From contig JAFUWV010000010.1 in assembly GCA_017477325.1 (NCBI GenBank), forward strand, positions 310,001-374,000: a DNA stretch of 64,000 bases, in the 5' to 3' direction. The notes beneath the pieces were generated by a model. The model was given only the letters and a program-made list of their open reading frames with translations, searched no databases and was not told where the DNA came from. Numbering within the stretch: position 1 is the first letter of the stretch; each line of letters begins with the position of its first letter. Positions 16,145 to 25,089 of the stretch are shown one piece after another. Source of the DNA: Paludibacteraceae bacterium. Its GTDB lineage: Bacteria; Bacteroidota; Bacteroidia; Bacteroidales; Paludibacteraceae. Both the position numbers and the translations under genes were made by a program.

Positions 16145-19100
16145 TTGCTTTGTATGTCTTGGCCAAGCGAAGTATAACGCCTGCCGTTGAATAATATGAG
16201 AAGTTGTCCGTCTTGAAATATTTTCTTTACAGAGGTGAGTGCTTCCGGCAGATTGTCAATGCCGGTGAAAGGAGTAGTGGTACACCATTGTGCAGAAGCA
16301 TCTGACAGAGAGTAATTGCCCCGGTCATCGGTTGCAAAGGCGGAATAGTAGTACACATTGTCGGCAGAAGCCTCCATATCGGTGAACGACTCAGCCTTGC
16401 CTCTGTACACCTCTTTGCCGTCAGTAGGCGACTCAGAGAAACTGTCGTCTTTACGAAGAACCACCGTCTCGAGGAAATCGGGTGCCGGCACGATGTCGCC
16501 GCTCAGGCAGATATCATCCAGAAAGAATGTACCAGAAGCAGCATTGCCGGTAGAGATAGAAAACGATATTCTTTTTGCACCCTCGCCATGATTGAGGTTG
16601 TCAGAGTTAGTGTACCATGTGAAAGCTTGCAATTTGCTTAAGTCAACAAAGTATTCTTTCCACTGCGTTGAAGATAAGGTGATTTGCTCTGTGTACCACC
16701 AGTCTTCATGACCGGCACTGAGGTTTTTCAGTACCAAACGAAGCGGAGTTGACGAACCATCACCTTTCATACGGAAAGTGAGAATCATGGTCTTGCTTAT
16801 GTCTGTAGGCTCGGCAAACACATAGTCCAAAGAAGAAGTCTTCCAAGGCTCTGAGATACTATAGTCCGCCTTGATGGCTCCGTCTTGCACTGATACACTC
16901 ATCGTGGAACCCGTCTCCTCGTCTGTCTCAATGTTTTGCATGTCTTGACTGAAGTCTTGCAGAGTGCTCACCAGATGCTGCAGATGTGTGGGATTCTTCC
17001 AGAATACGGTGTAATGACCATCTTCAGCCCTGCCGGTCATACCTGTTGGGGCAGGCGGAGGAGTAGTGTCTTCAAGCAGATTAATCACAAGAGGCGATGC
17101 CGAGAGATAGGTCTTGCCTGCGGAGGTTATAGCGGCATATACATAGTATGTGCCCTTTGGTTCGATGTTGCGTGTATGCCAAACATATTTATCCGTACCG
17201 ACCTCTATACCTTCTGCTATCACCGTCATCTGCTTGGTGTCTGTGACAGATGGATTTGAAGTATAATACAGTGACACACGAGAGCCGCCTGCAGGGTCGA
17301 ACCTGCACCAGCGAAGGCACAACGAGTCTTCTGCCGAGGTCTCCGCATTAGTAAAATTGACAGCCGGCGTGATGACTTCTCCTTCATGCAGAAAATCATA
17401 GGTATAGAATTTGTTTCCGACCGAGTCGTAAGCAGTGAGCAAGATATGAGAAGCATCGGCCGCCATATCAAGAGTAGAGAAGCACGACACTTTTCTGTAG
17501 AACATTGAATACTTGTAGTCCACAAGTTGCTTCTGCTGCGTATAGTTGGCATCGCGTCCGCAACCTGGCCTTACATAGTGTACACCATCTTTATACAAGT
17601 GCTCGAAAGAGTGGTCGTCACCAGAGAGCGAGATGATGCGCTTGCCCTTGGCTGCATATTTCTCCAAGAGAGGAGCCACCTGCTTTGGCTCTTCCGACCA
17701 CTGACCATGGTAGCCTGTGGTATATATTCCTACATGGTGGCACACTATAATCCACGGCAACGTGCAAGCATTGAGCACTGAGTCTGCCCAACGATACTGC
17801 TCACTACCCGGGAGAAAATCCGGAGAAGAAGCATCACCGTTCAGGTTGAGCATGATGACATCAGCGTTGCCGTATTGGAAATGAAAATATGCCTCTCCCC
17901 GAGGGTCTTTATAAGGATCAGTAGACGCACCATGCGAGAACTGGTGGAAATAGTCGTAGAAAGATGACCAGCGATAGTTGCCCGGCACACCGGTCTCATG
18001 GTTACCTACCGACGACATCACAGGGCACGTGGCCAGGAATTGAGCACCCGGTGTGAAATAATAGCCATTCCAACGGCGGTCGGCACCATTGTCACTTACG
18101 AAGTCACCATTCATGAGCGCTATGTCAGGCTCAAGGCCGCAGATAAAGTCTTGCTGGCGCGACCAGTTGTTGCAAGCATCACCATGTATGTCAGAGATAG
18201 AGAAGATACGATAGGCAGTACCGGGCAGTGGTGCTGTCTTGGTATAGCAGGTGTCGGAGAAACGGCGAACAGAATCGCCGACAGTGAAGTAATAGCGGGT
18301 GAACGGCTCAAGACCGGTCAGAGTCACTACATGCACATAGCCCTCGCCTTCTACATTCCACCCGTCGGCAGTTGCCACTTTCATATTCAAGTTCTGCTTC
18401 GAGGTGCCATAATGCACGACCGCTTCTGTAGGCTTGGTCTCGGAGTCCATCTGCCACAGTATCTTCACCGAATTTGTGGTCGGCGACATAGAGTAAGGCT
18501 TCTTGTAAGGCACGTAAGGCGCATCAGGGTCGAAGTATTCTTCATCAACCGACTGCCACCGCGGGTCTCCCATATCTCCTCCGTCAGAGGCAGAACCGGT
18601 GGCAGGCGAGTTGGCATAGAAACGATAGTCTCCACCGTCGGCATTGACAAACAGCGGATTCATGCTCGAGACGTAGGAAGCAGTGTAGCCTGAGCCATAG
18701 ACCGAAGCTTTATGGCAGACACTATGGCTGATTGCAGACATTTTGCCATACAGGCAGAAACCTTTGTTGGCTTCGATATTCTCGCGGTTCATCAGTATCG
18801 AATTGGTTACCTGCGCACCATTGATGTTACCCAGATAAACTGCACGAGTGTCAACAGAGTTGTAGAACGTGCAGTGGTCCACGATGCACGATTGTATAGT
18901 GGTGTTTTCAGAGGATAACAGATAAATCATTCTGCCACAGCCTGCTGCACCACCCGTAAAAGTAGAGTTGGTGATAGCAACATCCGCCAGCTGCACCTCG
19001 GCTTTCTGCGCCTCCAAGCCTCTGCCTGAAGAAGGCAGAGAGAACAGGCAATCGTCTATCTTAAGAGAACCGATGTAAGGAGCCGTCTGGTCAGTGTTGT

Positions 19101-19488
19101 ACACACGCAGCGTGCGAGAACTGAAATCAGAGAAACTGCAACCGCTGATAGTCACGTCGTATGGCGAAGCACCGGGCACCATACGCACACATTCAGAAGA
19201 AGAGTTGGCACGAAAATCAACGCCTTTGATTGTGATGTCTGCCTTCACCTCCAGACGTGATGCGAGACTGACAACAGGCTTTGCACCATCTGCCGCAAGA
19301 ATACACAGCGGCACAGCGGGTTTGATAGAATTGCTTTCGGCATAAGTGCCTTCTGCCAGAACGAGTGTGTCTCCATCAGAGGCACTGCCAACAGCATTGT
19401 AAAGAGCGTTAGCACCGGGGCTAAGCATTATGGTCTTAGCCGAAACTGTCAATGACAACAGCAAGAGAACAGGGAGTAGATTTTTCAT
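16141..19488 (-). CDS. Secreted beta-helix / metallophosphatase / carbohydrate-binding-like protein with C-terminal tail
   Basis: An 1115-residue protein with a signal peptide. The N-terminal beta-helix (about 20-310; IMLSPGANALYNAVGSASDG) is followed by an FN3 domain, a calcineurin-like phosphatase and FN3 repeats. A beta-sandwich resembling CIA30/CBM modules comes next (FRMKGDGSSTPLRLVL, FFLDDICLSG, about 865-985), then another FN3 stretch. The protein ends in a short tail, FQDGQLLILFNGRRYTSLG. Phosphatase motifs are SISDIHGD (about 432), NGDF, GNHETG (about 496) and CHHVG. The last motif reads SGDDHSFEH, so the first histidine of the usual G-H-x-H pair is aspartate. A promoter is visible upstream. 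It is the first gene of a two-gene minus-strand operon. Confidence 0.85.
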   Translation of the reverse strand: MKNLLPVLLLLSLTVSAKTIMLSPGANALYNAVGSASDGDTLVLAEGTYAESNSIKPAVPLCILAADGAKPVVSLASRLEVKADITIKGVDFRANSSSECVRMVPGASPYDVTISGCSFSDFSSRTLRVYNTDQTAPYIGSLKIDDCLFSLPSSGRGLEAQKAEVQLADVAITNSTFTGGAAGCGRMIYLLSSENTTIQSCIVDHCTFYNSVDTRAVYLGNINGAQVTNSILMNRENIEANKGFCLYGKMSAISHSVCHKASVYGSGYTASYVSSMNPLFVNADGGDYRFYANSPATGSASDGGDMGDPRWQSVDEEYFDPDAPYVPYKKPYSMSPTTNSVKILWQMDSETKPTEAVVHYGTSKQNLNMKVATADGWNVEGEGYVHVVTLTGLEPFTRYYFTVGDSVRRFSDTCYTKTAPLPGTAYRIFSISDIHGDACNNWSRQQDFICGLEPDIALMNGDFVSDNGADRRWNGYYFTPGAQFLATCPVMSSVGNHETGVPGNYRWSSFYDYFHQFSHGASTDPYKDPRGEAYFHFQYGNADVIMLNLNGDASSPDFLPGSEQYRWADSVLNACTLPWIIVCHHVGIYTTGYHGQWSEEPKQVAPLLEKYAAKGKRIISLSGDDHSFEHLYKDGVHYVRPGCGRDANYTQQKQLVDYKYSMFYRKVSCFSTLDMAADASHILLTAYDSVGNKFYTYDFLHEGEVITPAVNFTNAETSAEDSLCLRWCRFDPAGGSRVSLYYTSNPSVTDTKQMTVIAEGIEVGTDKYVWHTRNIEPKGTYYVYAAITSAGKTYLSASPLVINLLEDTTPPPAPTGMTGRAEDGHYTVFWKNPTHLQHLVSTLQDFSQDMQNIETDEETGSTMSVSVQDGAIKADYSISEPWKTSSLDYVFAEPTDISKTMILTFRMKGDGSSTPLRLVLKNLSAGHEDWWYTEQITLSSTQWKEYFVDLSKLQAFTWYTNSDNLNHGEGAKRISFSISTGNAASGTFFLDDICLSGDIVPAPDFLETVVLRKDDSFSESPTDGKEVYRGKAESFTDMEASADNVYYYSAFATDDRGNYSLSDASAQWCTTTPFTGIDNLPEALTSVKKIFQDGQLLILFNGRRYTSLGQDIQSK

Positions 19489-19503
19489 AATATAGTAATG
19501 TTA

Positions 19504-19539
19504 GTTTGATAAGTTTGTAAGGTTTGATAAGTTTGTAAG
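19504..19539. repeat. 18-nt tandem repeat, two copies
   Basis: Two exact copies of GTTTGATAAGTTTGTAAG (19504-19521, 19522-19539) in the leader of the minus-strand metallophosphatase operon. They belong to a style of AAGTTTG-rich spacer repeat seen between several genes in this window. Confidence 0.8.
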
Positions 19540-19598
19540 GTTTACTTGTCAAACTTGGCAGGCCTTTCAAACAAGTCAAACCACCCAAATATGCGTTG

Positions 19599-19628
19599 CA
19601 AAGATAGAAAAAAATATTCCGCATGCAA
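19599..19628 (-). promoter_or_regulatory. Promoter for the 19488-13307 operon
   Basis: On the minus strand a Bacteroidetes -7 box TATCTTTG (19599-19606) is preceded, 19 nt upstream, by TTG (19626-19628). The predicted start is near 19592, giving a leader of about 100 nt. Confidence 0.6.
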
Positions 19629-19725
19629 GCAAAAGATAATATGTTGTTCAGCACAAATGAACGAAACTGACATTAACTAATTGATCTGCAGCAATCAAAC
19701 ACAGAGCTCAGAGAATGGTTTTCTA

Positions 19726-19810
19726 TTTCGCAAGGTTTCGAAAAATAAGATTAAAAACAAGACTACAAGACACTTCATAAGACACAACCACTTTTCGAAA
19801 CCTTTCGAAA
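19726..19810. promoter_or_regulatory. Two tandem TTTCGAAA operator pairs between divergent operons
   Basis: Palindromic octamers TTTCGAAA occur at 19736, 19793 and 19803, with a variant TTTCGCAA at 19726. They form two pairs, each with exactly 10 bp between copies. The same paired arrangement, also with 10-bp spacing, occurs at 25966/25976 in front of the DeoR-controlled sugar locus. DeoR-family repressors commonly bind repeats with a TTTCG core, so this is a candidate binding region for the regulator at 25090-25887. Confidence 0.65.
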
Positions 19811-19916
19811 AGTAAAACATGTTTCATTTCATACATATCTATTAATCAGCATATTATATTTTACAACATTTCACAGACTCACTTTTATTGAAAAATATCG
19901 ATTAAAATATTTTCTT

Positions 19917-19941
19917 TTTGAAACTATATATCTTACTTTTG
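19917..19941 (+). promoter_or_regulatory. Candidate promoter for the 19973 gene
   Basis: A -7 box TACTTTTG (19934-19941) sits 31 nt before the ATG and matches TAnnTTTG. The nearest TTTG (19917-19920) is only 13 nt upstream, shorter than the 19-20 nt seen at other promoters here, so the upstream element is uncertain. Confidence 0.5.
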
Positions 19942-19972
19942 CAGCGACAATAACCCCCAAAATCCACACAAC

Positions 19973-22900
19973 ATGAAAAAAATCTCTACCCTACTCGTGG
20001 CATTCTGCTTCGCTCTTACAGCAACTGCCACCGACCGCTACGTCTCTGTTAGCGGTGACGACACAAACGATGGTCTCTCATGGGCTAAAGCCAAAGCCAC
20101 AATCAAGAGTGCCATCAGCAGCGCCTCTGCAGGCGACAACATCTGCATTGGCGCAGGCATCTACAATGAGGCTGTCTCTGTCAAAGACGGAGTAAACCTC
20201 CTCGGAGGTTATAGTCCTGCCTCAGGCGGACGCAACATCGAAGTGTTCAAGACTGTGCTCGATGGTACTGACCTGGGCAAGTTTCTTATCGTCAAATACG
20301 ACAAGGACTGTACTCAACCCACTCTGATTGAGGGTCTTACCATACAAAACGCGGAGCACTCCTCAGAAGGCGGCGGAGTTTTCATTCGTGGAAACATGAC
20401 TATGAGATTCTGCACCATAACAAACTGCAAGACTTCGAGTTCAGGAGGAGGTCTGTATGCTAAGGGAGACAATGCAGATACACCTGCCATAATAAGCAAC
20501 TGTATAATAGAGCTCTGCTCGGCAGGCAGTAGCGGTGGAGCCGCATATCTGTATCAGAATGCTGTGATGGACGGCTGCATCGTTCGTGGCTGCCAAGGCA
20601 AGTATGGTGCCATACGTAGCCACAAAGCCGGAGTGAAAGTACAGAACTGCGTGCTGCACAACAACTCCGCCACTGTCGATGGTTGGCCTGACTCAGGTGG
20701 CATATACAACGAGACAGGTGCAGAAGCATACAACCTGACAGTATGCAACAACTATGGTACCAAGTATGCAGGTATTCACTCCGAGGGCAAGATATACAAC
20801 TCTGTCTTCTGGGGCAATAGAGCAGAAGACGGATTCACCGACCCAGCCAACTTCATCTCTGCCTCTTCGGCTTCTTCCGACAACTGGGCAGACCAGGGTT
20901 TCGACGGCGAGTCGTTCGCAAGCCTCACACTCTCCGTGAATAACACCGACTCCAAAGGGCCTAACTTCAAGTTCCCCACTACCTTCGTGGGCATACCGAA
21001 GAACGCAGGCGAGATATCTGCCATGCGTGCTGCCGATTTCTCACTCGCATCTGCCTCTCCTCTTATCAACAAAGGCAATGCTGCCAAGGCTCCCGCATAC
21101 GACATAGAAGGCAAGACGCGTCCTATAGGAGCAGGAGTTGAAATAGGCGCATACGAGTACGACCCCAATGCTGCCAACGTGAAAGTGACAGGTGTAAGCA
21201 TCACTGTTGACACCTTAACTATAGTAGAAGAGCAAGTGGACGGTCTGGTGGCTCTGGTAACCCCTAATAATGCTACCAACAAGAAAGTCACATGGTCGAT
21301 TGCCGACCCCAAAGTAGCATCTATCGACAACAATGGTGCCGTCACAGGACTCACCGTCGGCAAGACCGTGGCTACTGTCAAGACCGAAGACGGAGGTTAC
21401 ACTGCCACTGCTGTAGTAGTGGTTAACCAAAAGCCGCCAGTGTTCTACCCCAAAGAAGTGCTCGCTGCTGACACTCTCTACCCCATTGAGAACTACACTA
21501 TTCCGAGCTACATACCGTTCTGGATAGCAAGAGAAGAGGCACGACTCGACAGTCTGACCAACGACCACGCAATCATAGGCGAGAAACTGGCAGAGATGAA
21601 CAAGGCGATAAACAACCTTGTTGGCAAAGAAGAACCTTACTGCATGGTAGCCAATATCAACGGTGACCCCGCTACACGCATGGCTTTCTGCTGGTTCACC
21701 AATGAGGGTGTTGAGCAAGGTGAGGTGCAGATACTGAAGAAAGCCGATGCTACTGCTGCCGACTTCAACAATTCGTCGGACATCATCACCGTGGCTGCCA
21801 CACCTACCACCACCAAGCCTCTGCGCTATGCCGTGTCCACCTCAGGAATACTGAAAGCTGCCAAGATGGACTCGAAACAGGCATTCAAATATGTCAGCCA
21901 CAAGGCTATAGCCGAAAACCTCACACCAGGTACAAAATATAGCTACCGTGTAGGCTACAACGGACACTGGAGTGATGTGGCTCAGTTCCAGACCAAGGCA
22001 GTGGCAGAAGGCGAGTTCTCGTTCGTATATATGACCGACAGCCACATTATGGACAAAGAGTATGTTGACAACGCACGCTGGTGCGCAGAGGCAGTAGCCA
22101 AAAACGAGAAAGATGCACGCTTCTGCGTCTTCCCCGGCGACTTCGTAGAGACAGGCACCAATGCCAACTCCGAGTGGGAGTGGGAGCGCTGGTTCGAAGA
22201 GTCAATAAAGCCCGTCATCATGCAGATGCCTATCGTACCCACCGACGGCAACCATGACGACACCGAAAACCTCAACTACAACTACCACTTCAACACCGAC
22301 AACCAATTCAACAAGCAGGCTAAGACCAAACCGCAGTTTGAGGGTATAACCTACAGTTTTGTCTATGGCGACGTGCTCTTCCTCGTCTATTCACTGCAAG
22401 ACTGGTGGCGTGCAAGCGGAAGCAGCGCAGAGAGACGAGTGTCAACATACCTGAGCAACGACCTCGGCAAATGGTTCCGCGAGCAAGTGGCAGCGCACCC
22501 GGACACCAAGTACCGCGTCACACTTGCGCACAAGAACATCTTCTCCGGCTCAGGACACTCAGTGGATAGCGAGACGCCTATGTTCCGCGACATCATGTTG
22601 CCCATCTTCAAAGACTGTGAGATTGACCTCGCACTGCAAGGACACGACCATACCTACGAAGTCATAGGACCCGTCAACCCTGATACACGTACCGCTATCA
22701 CAGAAGCTATTTCAGGCGTGAGCACTGAAGCCGTTGACGGTAACACCAATGCTACAGGAAAGTCGGGAGGCACATTCGTTGTGGACGACGGTACTCTGTA
22801 TTATATAGGTGCCACCTGCGGACGCAAACGCTACTACCCGTACAACCGCGCCACAATGGAGAGCAACTACGACAAGCATAAAGTGACCAACTACTTCGAC

Positions 22901-23188
22901 CTCTTCACCAGCCGATTCGGACAACCGGGGGCACCGAGTTACACCCGCGTCACAGTAGCTGAAGAGGGACTCACTCTTGAAGCCTTCACCGCTGACCAGA
23001 CTGGCGGAACCAAGTCTTTCAACACTATTCAGGTGGTGCGCAACAAGAAGCACGGTCTGCCTACAGGTTACGAAGATATTGAGGCTGAGCCCGTGATGAG
23101 AGAAGGCAAGAAGTTCGTTCGAGACGGACAGATATTCATTCTGCACAACGGCATCACGTACAACATCTTCGGCGCAAAGGTCGAATAA
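19973..23188 (+). CDS. Secreted beta-helix / Ig-like / metallophosphatase protein with sorting-like tail
   Basis: A 1071-residue protein with a signal peptide and the same architecture as the 13307-16144 product. It has a beta-helix opening DRYVSVSGDDTNDG, a BIg2-like Ig domain (about 400-485; VTGVSITVDTLTIVEEQ), a linker, a purple-acid-phosphatase FN3 module (PYCMVANINGDPATRM) and a calcineurin-like phosphatase. Metal motifs are TDSH (688-691), PGDF, DGNHDD (759-763), LAHKN and GHDH (890-893). Unlike that paralog it continues through a linker into the tail FVRDGQIFILHNGITYNIFG, which matches other secreted proteins in the window and resembles a type IX sorting signal. A hairpin and then another beta-helix gene follow. 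It is probably a cell-surface or secreted phosphoesterase; the substrate is unknown. Confidence 0.88.
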   Translation: MKKISTLLVAFCFALTATATDRYVSVSGDDTNDGLSWAKAKATIKSAISSASAGDNICIGAGIYNEAVSVKDGVNLLGGYSPASGGRNIEVFKTVLDGTDLGKFLIVKYDKDCTQPTLIEGLTIQNAEHSSEGGGVFIRGNMTMRFCTITNCKTSSSGGGLYAKGDNADTPAIISNCIIELCSAGSSGGAAYLYQNAVMDGCIVRGCQGKYGAIRSHKAGVKVQNCVLHNNSATVDGWPDSGGIYNETGAEAYNLTVCNNYGTKYAGIHSEGKIYNSVFWGNRAEDGFTDPANFISASSASSDNWADQGFDGESFASLTLSVNNTDSKGPNFKFPTTFVGIPKNAGEISAMRAADFSLASASPLINKGNAAKAPAYDIEGKTRPIGAGVEIGAYEYDPNAANVKVTGVSITVDTLTIVEEQVDGLVALVTPNNATNKKVTWSIADPKVASIDNNGAVTGLTVGKTVATVKTEDGGYTATAVVVVNQKPPVFYPKEVLAADTLYPIENYTIPSYIPFWIAREEARLDSLTNDHAIIGEKLAEMNKAINNLVGKEEPYCMVANINGDPATRMAFCWFTNEGVEQGEVQILKKADATAADFNNSSDIITVAATPTTTKPLRYAVSTSGILKAAKMDSKQAFKYVSHKAIAENLTPGTKYSYRVGYNGHWSDVAQFQTKAVAEGEFSFVYMTDSHIMDKEYVDNARWCAEAVAKNEKDARFCVFPGDFVETGTNANSEWEWERWFEESIKPVIMQMPIVPTDGNHDDTENLNYNYHFNTDNQFNKQAKTKPQFEGITYSFVYGDVLFLVYSLQDWWRASGSSAERRVSTYLSNDLGKWFREQVAAHPDTKYRVTLAHKNIFSGSGHSVDSETPMFRDIMLPIFKDCEIDLALQGHDHTYEVIGPVNPDTRTAITEAISGVSTEAVDGNTNATGKSGGTFVVDDGTLYYIGATCGRKRYYPYNRATMESNYDKHKVTNYFDLFTSRFGQPGAPSYTRVTVAEEGLTLEAFTADQTGGTKSFNTIQVVRNKKHGLPTGYEDIEAEPVMREGKKFVRDGQIFILHNGITYNIFGAKVE

Positions 23189-23197
23189 AATCACAAT

Positions 23198-23228
23198 CTG
23201 CAGAGGCTGCCTTGCGTAGCCTCTGCAG
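23198..23228 (+). other. Intercistronic hairpin
   Basis: A perfect 11-bp stem (CTGCAGAGGCT at 23198-23208 with its complement at 23218-23228) and a 9-nt loop lie 10 nt after the stop of the 19973 gene. No U-tract follows, so it may stabilise or attenuate the message rather than terminate it. Confidence 0.6.
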
Positions 23229-23283
23229 GTCGCTACATCAAGCAATCAACTAACAATATTAACTCATTAAAACAACATCTATC

Positions 23284-24966
23284 ATGAAAAAAACTATCCT
23301 CTTTGCAGCTGCTTTACTGCTGACAGTAGCTGCCAATGCGACGGTATGGAACATATCGCCGACCAACAACCCCGAGTCTCCGCGTACAGACTGCAACCTC
23401 TATGTCGTACTTGACCGTGTTGCAGGGGCAGGCGACACCATCCTGCTTGCTGATGGAGTCTATGACGAGCCATACTCCGCTCCTATCAAAAACCCGGTTG
23501 TCATCATGGCTGCAGAAGGTGCCAAACCTGTGATTAACAACAAAGGCTATTTCGACGTCAAAGCTTCGGCTAAGATTATCGGACTCAAGTTCGAGTTCAA
23601 AGGAGAAGCTACCAACGGCTATGGCTTCTATCTGAGAGAGAACACACCAAAATACCTGATTGTGGAGAACTGCGAGTTCACTGCCTTCACCAAGTATTGC
23701 ATCACAGGCAGTAGCAGCAGCGCACATGCCGACTCAGTCATCGTCAACAACTGCTATTTCCACGACAACGCGCTCTCACCCATCTATTTCCCCGCGAGCT
23801 CGCTGGCTGACAATGTTAACCTCTGCAACTACGTGAAAGTGACTAACTCAACTTTCACCAACACGACCACACTTAATGGAGCAGGCGTCATCGACAACCG
23901 TAACAATGGCAGCAGCACCACCGAACCAACCTCTAAGTTGGTAGTTGACCACTGCACCTTCTACAACTGCAAAGGCTATGAGCGACTCATACAGTCATAC
24001 AAATCGCCACTGGCTTACGTAACCAACTGCATCATGGCCAATCCCTTGGCAGAAGGCGAGGAGGCAGCTATTTATGCCACCTATCTCTATGGCGGCGAAG
24101 TGCATCATAACCTCAACTATCAGACCAAACGCCAATATGGTAGCGGTGTGACCGTCACTGACAGCATCTGCCGTGACCCGCAATTCAAAGATGCTGCCAA
24201 CGGCGACTACACACTGCAGGAGGGTTCGCCCGCTATCGGAGCAGGCACTGAAGGAACCAGTCTCGGAGACCCGCGCTGGTGGCCCGCTGCACCAGCTGTA
24301 GAGAAGAAGACACTCGCTCAGTTCAACGCTGACGCTGACAAGGAGAATGCTGTCGTTCTCGAAGACCTGACAGTAACATATATATATGAGTACGGAAAGA
24401 ACGTCTTCGTGGTTGACGCAGAAGGTACCGGCGGTTGCATATACGACAAAAACCAGACTTACATCACACTCGCTGACCTCAAACCGGGTAGCGTTATCTC
24501 CGGACTCAAAGCCAAATACGACATCTACAACGCTATGCCCGAGATTATGCCTGCCGAAAAGCCCGAGGCTGTAAGCGAAGGCACTGCACCTGCTGCAGCC
24601 GTGCTCACCGCCGCACCTACCATCAGCGACGCTTGCAAACTCGTCAAAATAGAGTCTGCTCTTGTAACTAAACAAGGCAACAACTTCTACGTGATGGAGA
24701 CCGTACAGCTATTCGACAAGTTCAAACTCAACTACACCGTAGCCGAGAACTACACATACGACATCGTCGGCATCGTCATTCCTTACGCCAAGACAGGTGA
24801 CCCCATCATAGAGATATGCCCCACTGCCGCTCCAGAAAATGGTACACCAAGCAGCCTCAACAAAATCAAAGCTGACAGCAAGGCTATAAAAGTGATTGAG
24901 AACGGACAGATAATGATACTCAGAGACGGCAAACGATATAATATGCTCGGAGCTGAGATCAAATAA
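23284..24966 (+). CDS. Secreted right-handed beta-helix protein with sorting-like tail
   Basis: A 560-residue protein with a signal peptide (MKKTILFAAALLLTVAANA). Residues about 20-335 are parallel beta-helix (WNISPTNNPESPR, GAGDTILLADGVYDE), related in style to the N-terminal helix of the 16141-19488 product. A segment of about 340-515 looks like an OB-fold-type beta-barrel (VLEDLTVTYIYEYGKNVFVV). It ends in VIENGQIMILRDGKRYNMLG, the same tail as its neighbours. No catalytic phosphatase motifs are present, so it may bind or cleave a polysaccharide; beta-helix folds occur in both roles. It follows the 19973 gene by 95 nt and ends at a strong terminator. Confidence 0.85.
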   Translation: MKKTILFAAALLLTVAANATVWNISPTNNPESPRTDCNLYVVLDRVAGAGDTILLADGVYDEPYSAPIKNPVVIMAAEGAKPVINNKGYFDVKASAKIIGLKFEFKGEATNGYGFYLRENTPKYLIVENCEFTAFTKYCITGSSSSAHADSVIVNNCYFHDNALSPIYFPASSLADNVNLCNYVKVTNSTFTNTTTLNGAGVIDNRNNGSSTTEPTSKLVVDHCTFYNCKGYERLIQSYKSPLAYVTNCIMANPLAEGEEAAIYATYLYGGEVHHNLNYQTKRQYGSGVTVTDSICRDPQFKDAANGDYTLQEGSPAIGAGTEGTSLGDPRWWPAAPAVEKKTLAQFNADADKENAVVLEDLTVTYIYEYGKNVFVVDAEGTGGCIYDKNQTYITLADLKPGSVISGLKAKYDIYNAMPEIMPAEKPEAVSEGTAPAAAVLTAAPTISDACKLVKIESALVTKQGNNFYVMETVQLFDKFKLNYTVAENYTYDIVGIVIPYAKTGDPIIEICPTAAPENGTPSSLNKIKADSKAIKVIENGQIMILRDGKRYNMLGAEIK

Positions 24967-24982
24967 ACAGCACAGGATTATA

Positions 24983-25024
24983 CTAGATAAAAAGAGCATG
25001 CCAATGCATGCTCTTTTTATCTAG
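24983..25024. terminator. Bidirectional intrinsic terminator
   Basis: A perfect 18-bp inverted repeat (24983-25000 with 25007-25024) and a 6-nt loop CCAATG; the stem contains AAAAAGAGC on one side and GCTCTTTTT on the other. It lies between the plus-strand beta-helix gene and the minus-strand deoR gene, so it can serve both. Confidence 0.9.
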
Positions 25025-25026
25025 TG

Positions 25027-25065
25027 AGAGACGTTACGGTGCGACAGCGCATCATGCGCGTCTCT
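25027..25065. repeat. GAGACG-type imperfect hairpin
   Basis: AGAGACG (25027-25033) pairs with CGTCTCT (25059-25065) around a GC-rich interior. It shares the (T)AGAGAC...GTCTCT ends with the element at 52150-52171 and may be one of a family of small dispersed hairpins. Confidence 0.45.
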
Positions 25066-25089
25066 ACAAGCGGATGTGAGAACAGCGCG

